Of a stretch of 64,000 nt of DNA, positions 1 through 10,583 are shown piece after piece. A program made the position numbers and the translations under genes. Position 1 is the first letter of the stretch. The number at the start of each line of letters is the position of its first letter. The notes beneath the pieces were generated by a model. It was not told where the DNA came from. It saw nothing but the letters and a program-made list of their open reading frames with translations, and searched no databases. The DNA comes from Paracoccaceae bacterium. GTDB lineage: Bacteria > Pseudomonadota > Alphaproteobacteria > Rhodobacterales > Rhodobacteraceae. The stretch lies in assembly GCA_017854585.1 (NCBI GenBank), contig JAFMHK010000016.1:1-64000 (forward strand), in the 5' to 3' direction.

Positions 1-54
1 ATCGGCCTTGTGACGGATGCCGGCGGCCCCGCGTTCAATGGAAACGGGGGGTAA
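1..54 (+). CDS. tolR: TolR C-terminal end (partial)
   Basis: The first 17 codons form an open frame that ends in TAA at 52-54 and sits 6 bases before tolA. The residues include IGLVTD, which fits the end of the periplasmic domain of TolR/ExbD proteins. In the Tol-Pal machine TolR is the proton-channel subunit beside TolQ. The assignment rests mainly on the following tolA-tolB-pal-cpoB order; the gene begins before the window. Confidence 0.7.
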   Translation: MGLVTDAGGPAFNGNGG

Positions 55-60
55 TCGGGC

Positions 61-1197
61 ATGGAGATGCGGCGCTCGCTATATGCATCGGGCGGCATGC
101 ATGCCGCGCTGATCTTGTGGCTTGCGATTGATGGGCTGTTTCACCGTGCCGACCCGCCGCCTGACTTCTCCGTCACTGGCGTGACGATCCTGTCGGTTGC
201 CGAATTTGCCGCGATGAGCCCGACGGCAACTGTTATCCCCGCTGCCGTGGAACAACCCGCGGAGTTGACCCAGCCGCCGGAAACGGCCTCCCTTGCCCCG
301 CCCACCGCCGAGGCCCCGACACCACGCCCCTCGCGCCCCGAAATCACCGAGGCGCCCGTGCCCGATCCATTGCCCGTGCCGCCGCCCCCGGCGCCCCAAG
401 CGCAGATCGTCGAACAGACCGCGACCTTGTTGGCGCCCCCCGCGGGCGACCCCACGCAACCGCCATCCGACACCCCGGTGCCCGAGGACATTCCCCGTGT
501 CGCCCCGGTTCCCGCACCCACGCCCGACCCCGAGGTCACGATTGCACCCGAGGTCGTCGCACAACCCGCGCCACCCGAGCAATCGATCGCCGCCGCCGAG
601 GAAGTCACACCGACCGCGCCCGAAGCGGCCACAACTGAAATCGTGACCGAGGCCGAGCGCCCGTCAGGCGGCGCGCCGCTGACGTCGGCGCGACCGACGG
701 CCCGGCCAAATCGCCCCGACCCGGTCCAGACGGCCGCCGTGCAGGAAACCCCGGCTCCCGCACCCGAAACGCCGCAAGCAGCGCCAGCAGATGATGCGGT
801 GGCCGCCGCGATTGCCGCGGCCGTTGCCGAGGCCGCAGCGCCCGCTGCACCCGCCGCGGTCGTGTCGTCCGGCCCGCCGCTGACCAACGGACAGCGAGAC
901 GGCTTCCGCTTGGCCGTCGCGGGCTGCTGGAACGTTGGGTCGCTGTCGACCGACGCCCTGCGGACCACCATCGTCGTCGCCTTTTCGATGAACCGTGACG
1001 GCACGCCCGTCGCCAACTCCGTCCGCCTTGATGGTGTGCTTGAGGGCACGACTGCAGGTGCGCAAAACGCATTTGAGGCCGCACGTCGTGCGATCATCCG
1101 CTGTGGTGGAAACGGTTACGATCTGCCCGAAGAAAGCTATGAGCAATGGCGCGAGGTCGAGGCCGTCTTCAACCCCGAAGGCATGCGGCTCAGATGA
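61..1197 (+). CDS. tolA: Tol-Pal system protein TolA
   Basis: 378 aa. A short cytoplasmic start is followed by one hydrophobic helix (about residues 10-28). A long region very rich in Pro and Ala (about 35-275) comes next, and then a compact C-terminal domain (about 280-378) with two Cys, as in TolA/TonB C-terminal domains. TolA spans the periplasm and links the TolQR proton motor to Pal and TolB during outer-membrane constriction at division. The linker is Pro-rich instead of the long alpha-helix of E. coli TolA. Position between tolR and tolB makes the identity firm. ATG at 67 is an alternative start. Confidence 0.88.
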   Translation: MEMRRSLYASGGMHAALILWLAIDGLFHRADPPPDFSVTGVTILSVAEFAAMSPTATVIPAAVEQPAELTQPPETASLAPPTAEAPTPRPSRPEITEAPVPDPLPVPPPPAPQAQIVEQTATLLAPPAGDPTQPPSDTPVPEDIPRVAPVPAPTPDPEVTIAPEVVAQPAPPEQSIAAAEEVTPTAPEAATTEIVTEAERPSGGAPLTSARPTARPNRPDPVQTAAVQETPAPAPETPQAAPADDAVAAAIAAAVAEAAAPAAPAAVVSSGPPLTNGQRDGFRLAVAGCWNVGSLSTDALRTTIVVAFSMNRDGTPVANSVRLDGVLEGTTAGAQNAFEAARRAIIRCGGNGYDLPEESYEQWREVEAVFNPEGMRLR

Positions 1198-1254
1198 TTG
1201 CCCCATTACCCCGCCCCCAATTTTTCCTGGTCCCTCAGTGGGAGGATTTTTAAG

Positions 1255-2607
1255 ATGATTGCACCATTCACACGCATTGCCCTTGCCGTCGCCGCGTTCG
1301 GCGGTATCGCCGCTTTCGGCCTCTGGGCCGCGCCCGCCGTGGCCCAGAGCGGCCCCCTGCGGATCGAGATTACCGAAGGTGTGATCGAACCGTTGCCCTT
1401 TGCCGCCCCGACCTTCGTCGCCGAAAACGCTGCGGCGGCCGATGCCGCACAGGATATCACCCGCGTTATCGCTGCTGATCTGCGGGGCACCGGCCTGTTC
1501 CGGGAAATCCCTTCAACCGCGCATATCTCAACCATTACGAACTTCTCCAGCCCGGTGCAGTTCAACGATTGGCAGGCGATCAATGCGCAGGCCCTGATCA
1601 CTGGATCGGTGGAACAAAGCGCCAATGGTCAGTTGATTGTCCGCTTCCGCCTGTTCGACGTGTTTTCGCAACAGCCGCTGGGCGAAGGGCTGCAATTTGT
1701 CGGCTCTCCCGATAGCTGGCGGCGCATGGCACATAATGTGGCCGATCAGGTCTATGAACGGTTGACCGGCGAAACCGGATATTTCGATACACGCGTGGCT
1801 TTCATTTCGGAAAGTGGTCCAAAGAACGCGCGGCTCAAGCGGTTGGCGATCATGGATTATGATGGCGCGAACGTGCAGTATCTGACCGATAGCCGCGCCC
1901 TTGTGCTGGCCCCGCGATTTTCGCCCGATGGCAGTCGCCTTCTCTACACCAGCTACGAATCCGGCGAACCACGCGTCTACCTGATGGATGTGGCCACCGT
2001 TTCCCGTCGCCCGCTGGAGACGTTTGTCGCAGGCAACATGACCTTTGCACCGCGTTGGTCGCCGGATGGGGGCCGGGTAGTGTTTTCGGAAGAGCAGGGC
2101 GGAAATACCGATATCTTCATGCTCGACCTTGGTTCGGGCCTTCGGACCCAGTTGACGCAGGCTCCCTCCATCGAAACCGCGCCCAGCTTCTCCCCCGACG
2201 GCACGCAGGTAGTGTTTGAATCGGACCGGTCCGGAACCCAACAGATCTATGTCATGTCCGCCAACGGCGGTGACGCGCGGCGCATCAGCTCCGGCACAGG
2301 CCGTTATGGCACGCCCGTTTGGTCCCCGCGGGGCGATCTGATCGCCTTTACAAACCAGAACGAAGGCCGGTTCCATATTGGCGTGATGCGCACCGACGGG
2401 TCCGAGGAACGCCTGCTAACCGCGTCTTTCCTTGACGAAGGTCCGTCTTGGGCCCCCAACGGCCGTGTCATCATGTTCACCCGCGAAACTGCCGGTGCCG
2501 ATGGCGCGCCCGCACTTTATTCGGTCGATATCTCGGGGCGGAACCTCCAACGGGTGGCAACGCCCGGCATGGCCTCGGATCCGTCGTGGTCGCCTTTGCA
2601 GAACTGA
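1255..2607 (+). CDS. tolB: Tol-Pal system beta-propeller protein TolB
   Basis: 450 aa. ATG at 1255 is chosen because GGAGG lies just upstream (1241-1245) and a clear Sec signal peptide follows (hydrophobic stretch ending in AVAQ near residue 31). An N-terminal alpha/beta domain (about 32-165) precedes a six-bladed propeller (about 190-450) with repeated FSPDG or WSPDG motifs. TolB is the periplasmic partner of Pal and TolA. An upstream in-frame start at 1198 would abut the tolA stop but would spoil the signal peptide. Confidence 0.95.
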   Translation: MIAPFTRIALAVAAFGGIAAFGLWAAPAVAQSGPLRIEITEGVIEPLPFAAPTFVAENAAAADAAQDITRVIAADLRGTGLFREIPSTAHISTITNFSSPVQFNDWQAINAQALITGSVEQSANGQLIVRFRLFDVFSQQPLGEGLQFVGSPDSWRRMAHNVADQVYERLTGETGYFDTRVAFISESGPKNARLKRLAIMDYDGANVQYLTDSRALVLAPRFSPDGSRLLYTSYESGEPRVYLMDVATVSRRPLETFVAGNMTFAPRWSPDGGRVVFSEEQGGNTDIFMLDLGSGLRTQLTQAPSIETAPSFSPDGTQVVFESDRSGTQQIYVMSANGGDARRISSGTGRYGTPVWSPRGDLIAFTNQNEGRFHIGVMRTDGSEERLLTASFLDEGPSWAPNGRVIMFTRETAGADGAPALYSVDISGRNLQRVATPGMASDPSWSPLQN

Positions 2608-2697
2608 CCTTTACGGACCCCGCGCCAGTGTGAATTGCGGTGCGCGGGGTCCGATGATACCCTGACCCAAACGCCCCAACTCAACAGGACGAAATTC

Positions 2698-3213
2698 ATG
2701 AGCAGCCTAATTCGCATTTTCACTCGTGCCACCCTTGTGGTCGCCGTTCTGGGTCTTGCCGCATGCGGCCAAGGCCGACTTGGCGCGGGGAACACGACCA
2801 ACCTGAACGGAAGTGGTTTGAACGGCGCAGGTGCGCAGGATCCCTCCAGCCCGGCGTATTTCAACCAGACGATCGGTGACCGGGTGTTGTTCGCGGTCGA
2901 CCAGTCCACGTTGTCTGCCGAAGGTCGCACCATTCTGAACGGTCAGGCGCAGTGGTTGCTGACCAACACCGAGTATGCAGCCCTTATCGAAGGCCATGCC
3001 GACGAGCAGGGGACACGCGAATACAACCTTGCGCTTGGCGCGCGCCGGGCCGCAGCCGTTCAGGAATACCTGATTTCTCAAGGTGTGCCCGCGAACCGCC
3101 TGCGCACGATCAGCTATGGCAAGGAACGCCCGCTGGAAATCTGCTCGGACGAGACCTGCTATAGCCAGAACCGCCGTGCGGTCACGGTTATTTCTGTCGG
3201 CCTCGGGGCCTGA
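2698..3213 (+). CDS. pal: Peptidoglycan-associated lipoprotein Pal
   Basis: 171 aa. ATG at 2698 gives a lipoprotein signal peptide with lipobox LAAC. The mature part is an OmpA-type peptidoglycan-binding domain (about residues 60-165). It contains the EGHADEQGTREYNLALGARR segment, whose Asp and Arg bind diaminopimelate in this family. Pal anchors the outer membrane to murein and is recycled to division sites by TolA/TolB. It lies 90 bases after tolB and 4 bases before cpoB. Confidence 0.97.
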   Translation: MSSLIRIFTRATLVVAVLGLAACGQGRLGAGNTTNLNGSGLNGAGAQDPSSPAYFNQTIGDRVLFAVDQSTLSAEGRTILNGQAQWLLTNTEYAALIEGHADEQGTREYNLALGARRAAAVQEYLISQGVPANRLRTISYGKERPLEICSDETCYSQNRRAVTVISVGLGA

Positions 3214-3217
3214 TCAG

Positions 3218-4045
3218 ATGCGGCTGGCGGTAATGGTCGCGGCGGCGCTGATGATCTCGGCGCCTGCCGCATCGGCGCAAGATAGAACCCAGACCCTGGC
3301 CGACATCCGGCAGGAGTTGTCAATCTTGTTCGTGGAACTGCAACGTCTCCGGGGCGAGCTGAACACAACAGGTGGTGCGTCCGGGGTCGGCGGGGCAGGC
3401 GATGCATTGTCCCGCATGGACGCCCTTGAAACCGAATTGCGCCGCCTCACCAGCCTGACGGAAACACTGGACCTGCGGATCAACAGCGTCGTGACGGATG
3501 GCACCAACCGTGTCGGCGACCTGGAATTTCGCCTGTGTGAGTTGGAGCCCGATTGCGATATCGGCAGTTTGGGCGAGACGCCCAACCTAGGCGGGGTCGC
3601 CGTTACCGGTGGCGCAACCACAATACTTGCTCCCCCCATTTCCAATGGCGGGCCTGCATTGGCCGTCAGCGAACAGGCTGATTTCGATCGCGCGCAGGCC
3701 GCGCTTGATGCGGGCAACCTTGCCGAGGCGGCACTGATGTTCGAAAGTTTCACCAATACCTATTCTGGTGGCCCTCTCAGCACCGAGGCGCATTTTCAGC
3801 GCGGACAGGCCGAAGCGGCCCAAGGTGCATGGAACCGTGCGGCCCGTGCCTATCTGGATGCGTTCAGCGGCGACCCGACCGCCCCACGCGCACCACAGGC
3901 GCTGGTCCGCCTTGGCACCTCGCTAAGTAATCTGGGTCAGCGCGATGAGGCCTGCCTGACGTTGGCTGAGGTCGAAAGCCGGTACCCCGGCGATCCCGCC
4001 ACGTTCGACGCGCGCAATGAGATGGCCCGCCTCGGCTGTTCGTGA
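3218..4045 (+). CDS. cpoB: Cell division coordinator CpoB (YbgF, TPR protein)
   Basis: 275 aa starting at ATG 3218, with a signal peptide ending ASAQ near residue 21. An N-terminal coiled coil follows (about 25-90, which forms the trimer in YbgF). A linker and TPR repeats occupy about 150-275. CpoB is the periplasmic partner of TolA that couples murein synthesis to outer-membrane constriction. It closes the classic tol operon and overlaps tilS by 4 bases (GTGA). Confidence 0.92.
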   Translation: MRLAVMVAAALMISAPAASAQDRTQTLADIRQELSILFVELQRLRGELNTTGGASGVGGAGDALSRMDALETELRRLTSLTETLDLRINSVVTDGTNRVGDLEFRLCELEPDCDIGSLGETPNLGGVAVTGGATTILAPPISNGGPALAVSEQADFDRAQAALDAGNLAEAALMFESFTNTYSGGPLSTEAHFQRGQAEAAQGAWNRAARAYLDAFSGDPTAPRAPQALVRLGTSLSNLGQRDEACLTLAEVESRYPGDPATFDARNEMARLGCS

Positions 4046-5412
4046 ACAAGACATCGCTGCAAGACCGCTTTGCGGGGCAGATGGGGCAGCTTCTGGGGCC
4101 CGAGTTTCCCCCTGATATCGCTCTGGCGGTGTCGGGTGGCGGAGACAGCATGGCGATGCTGGCGCTTTCCCATGAATGGGCGCGGGTGATGGGCACGCGC
4201 CTCTGGGTCGTGACAGTGGACCACGGCCTGCGGTCTGAAAGCGCGACCGAGGCAGCCATGGTCGCAGCCGAATGTGCCGCGCTTGGCCACCCCCACACGA
4301 CGCTCCGCTGGCACTGGGACGGCCAAGGCAACCTTTTGGATGCCGCCCGCCGCGCGCGTCTTTCCCTGATTGATCGCTGGCGCGCTGGTATTGACCACGT
4401 GTTGATGGCCCATACCGCGGATGATGTGGCCGAAACCTTCTTGATGCGACTGGCCCGTGGTTCGGGGGTTTCGGGTCTGGCCGCGATGGCTGCCAAGCGG
4501 GTGGTGCAGCCGCATCGGGGTCCGCCCCCGCCGCTTCCCCTATCTGATGTTACCGCGACGCAGGCCCCGCCGTTGCCCGATCGCCGCGCTGCAGACGTTC
4601 TGGCCTGCGGTATGGGCTTTACGCTGGTTCGCCCGCTGCTTACGGAAACACGCGACGATCTGCGTCACTATATCCGCACGCTCAAGGTCCCGTTTATCGA
4701 CGACCCCAGCAATGATGATCCAAGCTTCGAACGGGTCCGCATCCGCAAGGCGCTGGAAACCCTTGGGATTGATCGCACCGTTCTGACAGCCACGGCCATG
4801 CGCATGGCGCGCGCACGTGAAGCGCTTGTGGCACGGGCGGCCGATGTCGCCAGCCGCATCGTGTCCGAGGCCCGCGCCGGAACTTCCCCCCTTGGCGATC
4901 TGCTTATCGACCGCGATGGCTTTGCCAAGGTCGAGCGTGAAACGCAGCTGCACCTGCTGGCGGCGGCGCTTCAGTGGGTCGCATCGGCAGAATATCGCCC
5001 CCGGTCAGCCCCGTTGGAGGCGTTGCTGGACCGTGCCCTTGCAGGCGGCGGCGGAACACTTCATGGCGCTCAGGTCGCGGTGGGGCGCGGGCATCTTCGG
5101 ATTTTCCGGGAATATGCCGCGCTTGGCTCTCTTGGGAGCGACGCCAGCGTTCCGGGCATCTGGGATGGCCGCTGGCGCCTTTGTGGCAATGGGAAAAAAG
5201 GATGGATCGTGCGCGCGCTTGGCCCTGATGGATGGGCCCAGATCCCCGACAAACCCGCCGATGCGTCGCCGTTCATTGCCGCGCGCAGCTTGCCGGCCGT
5301 GTTTGATGGCGATCGGCTTGTCGCGTGCCCTGCGCTTGGCTTTGGTGCTCCCCTGCCGGTCGACTTCTGCCCAAGGGGCGGCCCTTTCGCCGCATTGGGC
5401 GATTCACATTGA
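4042..5412 (+). CDS. tilS: tRNA(Ile)-lysidine synthase TilS
   Basis: 456 aa. The N-type ATP-pyrophosphatase motif SGGGDS is at residues 31-36. TilS attaches lysine to C34 of tRNA-Ile(CAU), so the anticodon reads AUA. The GTG start overlaps the cpoB stop. A Pro-rich stretch of about 40 residues (about 153-192) sits between the RGSGVSGLAAM motif and VRPLL, where many family members are shorter. The C-terminal substrate-binding region is present. Order tol-pal-cpoB-tilS-ftsH fits alphaproteobacteria. Confidence 0.95.
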   Translation: MNKTSLQDRFAGQMGQLLGPEFPPDIALAVSGGGDSMAMLALSHEWARVMGTRLWVVTVDHGLRSESATEAAMVAAECAALGHPHTTLRWHWDGQGNLLDAARRARLSLIDRWRAGIDHVLMAHTADDVAETFLMRLARGSGVSGLAAMAAKRVVQPHRGPPPPLPLSDVTATQAPPLPDRRAADVLACGMGFTLVRPLLTETRDDLRHYIRTLKVPFIDDPSNDDPSFERVRIRKALETLGIDRTVLTATAMRMARAREALVARAADVASRIVSEARAGTSPLGDLLIDRDGFAKVERETQLHLLAAALQWVASAEYRPRSAPLEALLDRALAGGGGTLHGAQVAVGRGHLRIFREYAALGSLGSDASVPGIWDGRWRLCGNGKKGWIVRALGPDGWAQIPDKPADASPFIAARSLPAVFDGDRLVACPALGFGAPLPVDFCPRGGPFAALGDSH

Positions 5413-5436
5413 AGTTCAGCGCCCCATGTCTATCTT
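5409..5436 (+). promoter_or_regulatory. Possible ftsH promoter
   Basis: TTGAAG (5409-5414) and TATCTT (5431-5436), separated by 16 bases, form a plausible sigma70-type promoter about 55 bases before the ftsH start and overlapping the tilS stop. CCCCAT at 5422-5427 recalls a heat-shock -10 element, but no matching -35 lies at the right distance. This is pattern matching only. Confidence 0.3.
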
Positions 5437-5491
5437 AGGGAAGTGACGGGCGTGGACGTTCCCCCGTCAAAGAATTTTGAGGAGACTTCGC

Positions 5492-7408
5492 TTGGGCAAC
5501 GCGCGAAATATCGCATTCTGGGTCATCTTGTTCTTGCTGATCTTGGCACTGTTCAACCTTTTCAGCGGCGGACAAACGCAGGTGAACACCCGCACCGTGG
5601 CTTATTCCGACTTTGTTCAGCAGGTCCAGAATGGCAGCGTTGTCTCGGCAACGCTTGATGGCGAAAATGTGCAGTTCACCACATCTGACGGCACTTTCGG
5701 CACCATCGCGCCTTTCGATGCTGAAACAACCAATCTGCTTCTGGAAAGCGATGTCCGGATCGAGGCGCGGGCGCAGGAGCAATCGGGCTTCCTGTCGGTC
5801 CTGTCGCTGTGGCTGCCGGTGCTTGTGCTCATCGGCATCTGGATCTTCTTCATGAACCGGATGCAGGGCGGCGGCAAAGGTGGCGCCATGGGCTTTGGCA
5901 AATCCAAAGCCAAGCTGCTTACCGAAAAGCATGGGCGCGTGACCTTTGACGATGTCGCGGGCATTGACGAGGCCAAGGAAGAGCTTGAGGAAATCGTCGA
6001 ATTCCTGCGCAACCCGCAGAAATTCTCTCGGCTTGGCGGCAAGATCCCCAAGGGCGCGCTGCTGGTGGGCCCGCCGGGTACCGGTAAGACGCTTCTGGCC
6101 CGCGCCATCGCAGGTGAGGCCGGCGTGCCCTTCTTCACGATCTCCGGTTCTGATTTTGTTGAGATGTTCGTGGGTGTGGGTGCGTCCCGCGTGCGCGACA
6201 TGTTCGAACAGGCCAAGAAGAACGCGCCTTGCATTGTCTTCATCGATGAAATCGACGCCGTGGGCCGTTCCCGTGGGGCAGGTTACGGCGGCGGCAATGA
6301 CGAACGCGAACAGACATTGAACCAGCTTCTGGTCGAGATGGACGGTTTCGAGGCGAACGAAGGCATCATCATCGTGGCCGCAACCAACCGCCCCGACGTG
6401 CTGGACCCCGCGCTGCTGCGTCCGGGCCGGTTTGACCGTCAGGTTCAAGTGCCCAACCCCGACATCAAGGGGCGAGAGCGTATCTTGGGCGTCCACGCCC
6501 GCAAGGTGCCGCTTGGCCCCGATGTCGATCTGCGCATCATTGCGCGCGGCACGCCGGGTTTTTCCGGTGCTGATCTTGCCAACCTCGTGAACGAATCCGC
6601 CCTGATGGCTGCGCGCTATGGCCGCCGTTTCGTGGTGATGGAAGATTTCGAGAACGCCAAGGACAAGGTCATGATGGGGGCAGAACGCCGCTCCATGGTG
6701 ATGTCCGAGGACGAGAAGAAGTTGACCGCCTATCATGAGGCGGGCCATGCCGTCGTCGGCCTGAACGTGCCCGACCATGATCCGATCCACAAAGCCACGA
6801 TTATCCCGCGTGGCCGGGCACTGGGTCTTGTCCTGTCCCTGCCCGAGCGTGACCAACTCAGCGTCAGCTATCGCAAATATACCTCCAAAATCGCCATGGC
6901 GATGGGCGGGCGCGTTGCCGAGGAACTGGTCTTCGGCAAGGAATACGTGACCTCTGGTGCCGCCTCGGACATTCAGCAGGTGTCAAAAATTGCGCGCGCC
7001 ATGGTCACGCAATTCGGCTATGCCGAAGAGCTTGGGTATGTCGACTATGCAAACGAACAGCAGTCTTATCTGGGAAGCTATGGTGGCGGGGCCAGCCATT
7101 CGGCGGCGACTCAGAAAATCATCGATGACAAGGTCAAGGCCTTGGTCGACGAAGGGTATGAGACCGCCAAGCGTATCCTGACCGAAAAGCGCGACGATCT
7201 TGAGCGTCTGGCTCAGGGCCTTTTGGAATACGAGACGCTGACAGGTTCTGAAATCGGCAAGGTGATCGCGGGTGAACCGTTGAACCGTGGCGAAGGCAAG
7301 GACGATACAGATGTCGGCGGCACGCCATCCATTACGGCCATCCCCAAGATCAAGACCAAGACGAAATCCAAGCCGTCGGGTGATCTGGAGCCGGAACCAA
7401 GCGCCTGA
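5492..7408 (+). CDS. ftsH: ATP-dependent zinc metalloprotease FtsH
   Basis: 638 aa from a TTG start at 5492. This start is preferred over TTG at 5477 because GAGGAG (5479-5484) is correctly spaced for it and the protein then begins (M)GNARNIAFW, as in relatives. Two membrane helices (about 5-23 and 103-122) flank a periplasmic domain. The AAA domain carries Walker A GPPGTGKT at 193-200. The zinc protease motif HEAGH is at 415-419. FtsH degrades misfolded membrane proteins and short-lived regulators. A terminator follows directly. Confidence 0.98.
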   Translation: MGNARNIAFWVILFLLILALFNLFSGGQTQVNTRTVAYSDFVQQVQNGSVVSATLDGENVQFTTSDGTFGTIAPFDAETTNLLLESDVRIEARAQEQSGFLSVLSLWLPVLVLIGIWIFFMNRMQGGGKGGAMGFGKSKAKLLTEKHGRVTFDDVAGIDEAKEELEEIVEFLRNPQKFSRLGGKIPKGALLVGPPGTGKTLLARAIAGEAGVPFFTISGSDFVEMFVGVGASRVRDMFEQAKKNAPCIVFIDEIDAVGRSRGAGYGGGNDEREQTLNQLLVEMDGFEANEGIIIVAATNRPDVLDPALLRPGRFDRQVQVPNPDIKGRERILGVHARKVPLGPDVDLRIIARGTPGFSGADLANLVNESALMAARYGRRFVVMEDFENAKDKVMMGAERRSMVMSEDEKKLTAYHEAGHAVVGLNVPDHDPIHKATIIPRGRALGLVLSLPERDQLSVSYRKYTSKIAMAMGGRVAEELVFGKEYVTSGAASDIQQVSKIARAMVTQFGYAEELGYVDYANEQQSYLGSYGGGASHSAATQKIIDDKVKALVDEGYETAKRILTEKRDDLERLAQGLLEYETLTGSEIGKVIAGEPLNRGEGKDDTDVGGTPSITAIPKIKTKTKSKPSGDLEPEPSA

Positions 7409-7431
7409 TCCACCGATTGACGGAATAAGAC

Positions 7432-7471
7432 AAACCCCCCGGTGCCGTGATCCGCGCGCCGGGGGTTTTTC
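7432..7471 (+). terminator. Rho-independent terminator after ftsH
   Basis: AAACCCCCCGG pairs with CCGGGGGTTTTT across a loop of about 17 bases, and the right arm ends in a T run. It starts 24 bases after the ftsH stop, so it separates the tol-ftsH block from the next gene. Confidence 0.8.
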
Positions 7472-7529
7472 TTTGCGCGTGGGAAGCGGCCCGTTTAGGA
7501 TTGGCTGACCACTTTCAAAGAACGACACA

Positions 7530-8015
7530 ATGACCCTTGCCCAATTTGCCCCGATTGCCGACCTGTTGGCCGCACTTGGCGTGATGGTGTCAGTTGCGTT
7601 TCTGGCCTACGAACTGCACCGCACCCGCAAACAGACCGAATTGTCGAACTGGCGCGAACTTCTGGATTCGCTGGTCTCCTACAAGGGGCTTACCCAAGAT
7701 CCGGAGTTCGCGGATCTGGTCGAACGGGGCCATGCCGATTACGCCAGCCTGTCACCAACCGAGAAACGGCGATTTGGGCTGTTTCTGGAACAAGGGATCC
7801 ATGTCGTTGGCAATTTCGTCAAACATAACGACTCCCTCCCTCGCAAGCTGGAGGGGCTGGACGATGCGATGACGAATTACTTCATCGACTGGCTGACAAC
7901 CCCGGGCGGCGCGGCTTGGTTTGCTGAAAATCGCAAGCTTGGGCATTTCATGCCATCGACATATCGTATGCTTGACGGCTTTCTTGCTCGGGGTCGCCAG
8001 ATCACGGACCGATAG
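7530..8015 (+). CDS. Uncharacterised single-helix membrane protein
   Basis: 161 aa with one N-terminal hydrophobic helix (about residues 8-27) followed by a soluble, charged, probably helical domain. The layout recalls the many small bacterial proteins with an N-terminal anchor and a cytoplasmic helical domain, but I do not recognise a named family. It stands alone between the ftsH terminator and the MOSC gene. Codon use is like its neighbours. I assign no function. Confidence 0.7.
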   Translation: MTLAQFAPIADLLAALGVMVSVAFLAYELHRTRKQTELSNWRELLDSLVSYKGLTQDPEFADLVERGHADYASLSPTEKRRFGLFLEQGIHVVGNFVKHNDSLPRKLEGLDDAMTNYFIDWLTTPGGAAWFAENRKLGHFMPSTYRMLDGFLARGRQITDR

Positions 8016-8147
8016 GCGGTTCGCGGCCTTTGCCCAATGCAGATGTCAGCCCGCCTTGATCATGTCCTGACCCCACAGGTTTCGGGTTGTGGTGACCGGG
8101 TTGCTTTCGCATCTTGGCGCGAACCATGAACTGTTTGGAAGCATCCC

Positions 8148-8753
8148 ATGCCTGCCCTCATTCCCACTGATTTTACCGCGAAGATTGTCTGGCTTGGTCA
8201 CAACGCCGACCGTGACGCCGCTTTGGCCACGACACCGCTGACCGAAATGCCCCTGACGTTCGGAGGTCATGACGCTGAAAGCCGTGCGGGTCTGACCCGC
8301 CCCTCAGATAGCCGTGTGCTGTCGCAATACAAACGTGGTACCCCCATTCGGAACACGCGCCAGCTTTCTGTGGTATCCGCAGAAGATCTTGCCGCTATCG
8401 CCGCCGACATGGGGCTTGAGGCATTTGACCCATCATGGATCGGCGCCAGCATGGTGGTGCAGGGCATCCCTGATTTCACTCATATCCCGCCGTCATCGCG
8501 GTTGCAGGGCACATCTGGCACAACATTGACGGTCGATATGGAAAACCGCCCCTGTACGCTGCCGGCCCCCGTGATCAATGCGGCCAGACCGGGGTTTGGC
8601 AAAGCATTCAAGCCCGCCGCCGCAGGGCGGCGTGGCGTCACCGCATGGGTCGAACGTGAAGGCACGTTGCGGCTTGGCGAAACCCTGCGTCTGCATATCC
8701 CTGATCAACCCGTCTGGACCCATCTTGAAGCGGCGCGCGCGGCCCGATCATGA
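8148..8753 (+). CDS. MOSC domain-containing protein
   Basis: 201 aa. The central part contains RQLSVVSAEDL, PSWIGASMVVQGIPDFTHIP and VDMENRPC, typical of stand-alone MOSC (molybdenum cofactor sulfurase C-terminal) proteins; the Cys of the NRPC segment (about residue 130) is the expected conserved cysteine. Family members bind the molybdenum cofactor or carry sulfur, and some reduce N-hydroxylated compounds. No molybdenum gene is adjacent, so the substrate is unknown. Confidence 0.8.
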   Translation: MPALIPTDFTAKIVWLGHNADRDAALATTPLTEMPLTFGGHDAESRAGLTRPSDSRVLSQYKRGTPIRNTRQLSVVSAEDLAAIAADMGLEAFDPSWIGASMVVQGIPDFTHIPPSSRLQGTSGTTLTVDMENRPCTLPAPVINAARPGFGKAFKPAAAGRRGVTAWVEREGTLRLGETLRLHIPDQPVWTHLEAARAARS

Positions 8754-8905
8754 TGCCGCCGTTCCCATTCAGGCCGTTGCGTCGTGCATCGGAAACCCAA
8801 ATGGCGGGCGTGAGGGTGAAAATGTCGGAAATGCCCCTCGGTTTGGGGGGGAAGGGCGATATAGGCCATTAAAACAACTGCACCAGACGCCCACGGGGAA
8901 CGCAC

Positions 8906-10582
8906 ATGGCCTTCAAAACCGACATCGAAATCGCCCGCGAGGCGAAGAAGCGCTCTATTCAGGAAATTGGTGAGAAGCTTGGCATTCCCACCGAAGCCCT
9001 GCTGCCCTACGGCCACGACAAGGCCAAGATCAGCCAAGATTTCATCAATTCCGTGCAAGACCGCCCCAATGGCAAACTGATCCTTGTCACTGCCATCAAC
9101 CCCACCCCCGCAGGTGAGGGCAAGACGACCACCACCGTGGGTCTGGGCGACGGGCTGAACGCGATCGGCAAGAAGGCGGCGGTCTGCATCCGCGAGGCGT
9201 CCCTTGGCCCATGCTTTGGCATGAAGGGTGGTGCCGCTGGCGGCGGCTATGCCCAAGTCGTGCCGATGGAGGATATGAACCTTCACTTCACCGGCGATTT
9301 TCACGCCATCACCTCGGCGCACAACCTGCTGTCGGCGATGATCGACAATCATATCTACTGGGGTAACGAACTTCAGATCGACGAACGCCGCGTTGTCTGG
9401 CGTCGAGTGCTGGACATGAACGACCGTGCCCTGCGCGATATCGTGACGTCGCTTGGTGGTGTTGCGAACGGCTTTCCGCGCCAGACCGGGTTCGACATCA
9501 CCGTCGCCTCCGAGGTCATGGCCATCCTTTGCCTCGCGAATGACCTGAAAGACCTGCAGGAACGTCTGGGCGCGATCATCGTCGCCTACACCCGCGACCG
9601 CGCTCCGATCTATGCCCGCGACATCAAGGCCGACGGCGCGATGACCGTGCTGCTCAAGGATGCGATGCAGCCCAATCTGGTGCAGACGCTGGAGAATAAC
9701 CCGGCCTTTGTCCACGGCGGCCCCTTCGCAAACATCGCTCATGGCTGCAACTCGGTCATTGCTACCACGACGGCCCTGAAGCTGGCGGATTACGTGGTGA
9801 CCGAGGCCGGGTTTGGCGCGGATCTGGGCGCCGAGAAATTCATGAACATCAAGTGCCGCAAGGCGGGCCTTGCGCCCGATTGCGTGGTGCTGGTTGCCAC
9901 CGTGCGCGCGATGAAGATGAACGGCGGCGTCGCCAAGGCCGATCTGGGTGCCGAGAATGTGGAAGCCGTGCAGAAAGGTTGCGCCAACCTCGGCCGACAT
10001 ATCGGCAACCTGAAATCGTTTGGCGTCCCAGTCGTCGTTGGCATCAACCATTTCCACGGTGATACCGAGGCCGAAATTCAGGCCGTGATGGATTATGTCG
10101 CTGGCCAAGGGTCCGAATGCTTCTTGAACCGTCACTGGGCGGAAGGCGGCAAGGGGATCGCTGCGATGGCTGCCCGCGTTGCCGAAATCGCCGATGGCGG
10201 TTACAGCCAGTTCGCGCCGCTGTATCCCGATGACATGCCGCTGTTCCAGAAGGTGGAGGTGATCGCCAAGCAGATCTACCATGCCTCCGAAGTTATCGCG
10301 GACAAGAAAGTCCGCGATCAGCTGAAAGCGTGGGAGGCGGAGGGCTATGGCCACCTGCCGATCTGCATGGCCAAGACCCAATACTCCTTCAGCACCGACC
10401 CCAACCTGCGCGGAGCACCGGTGGGCCACAGCCTGCCCGTCCGAGAGGTGCGCCTTAGCGCGGGGGCCGGGTTCGTCGTGGTCATCTGCGGGGAAATCAT
10501 GACCATGCCGGGCCTGCCCCGTGTGCCGTCCGCCGAGGCGATCAGGCTCAACGACATGGGCAACATCGAAGGGTTGTTCTAG
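8906..10582 (+). CDS. fhs: Formate-tetrahydrofolate ligase
   Basis: 558 aa, full length for the family. The nucleotide-binding segment [12 protein letters not shown] is at residues 66-77. The enzyme makes 10-formyl-THF from formate, ATP and THF in the cytoplasm. It lies one base upstream of folD, which interconverts 10-formyl-THF and methylene-THF, so the two form a one-carbon operon. In marine Rhodobacteraceae this route is used to handle formate and methyl groups. Start ATG 8906 is preceded by GGGGAA. Confidence 0.98.
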   Translation: MAFKTDIEIAREAKKRSIQEIGEKLGIPTEALLPYGHDKAKISQDFINSVQDRPNGKLILVTAINPTPAGEGKTTTTVGLGDGLNAIGKKAAVCIREASLGPCFGMKGGAAGGGYAQVVPMEDMNLHFTGDFHAITSAHNLLSAMIDNHIYWGNELQIDERRVVWRRVLDMNDRALRDIVTSLGGVANGFPRQTGFDITVASEVMAILCLANDLKDLQERLGAIIVAYTRDRAPIYARDIKADGAMTVLLKDAMQPNLVQTLENNPAFVHGGPFANIAHGCNSVIATTTALKLADYVVTEAGFGADLGAEKFMNIKCRKAGLAPDCVVLVATVRAMKMNGGVAKADLGAENVEAVQKGCANLGRHIGNLKSFGVPVVVGINHFHGDTEAEIQAVMDYVAGQGSECFLNRHWAEGGKGIAAMAARVAEIADGGYSQFAPLYPDDMPLFQKVEVIAKQIYHASEVIADKKVRDQLKAWEAEGYGHLPICMAKTQYSFSTDPNLRGAPVGHSLPVREVRLSAGAGFVVVICGEIMTMPGLPRVPSAEAIRLNDMGNIEGLF

Positions 10583-10583
10583 G

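Noticed and set aside
5409-5436. Heat-shock (sigma32) promoter for ftsH
   Set aside because: CCCCAT is present, but the TTGAA lies only about 7 bases upstream instead of 13-17, so the spacing does not fit.
8016-8147. Small gene between the unknown protein and the MOSC gene
   Set aside because: Open frames here are antisense and overlap the MOSC gene start; none has a start signal or coding-like composition.
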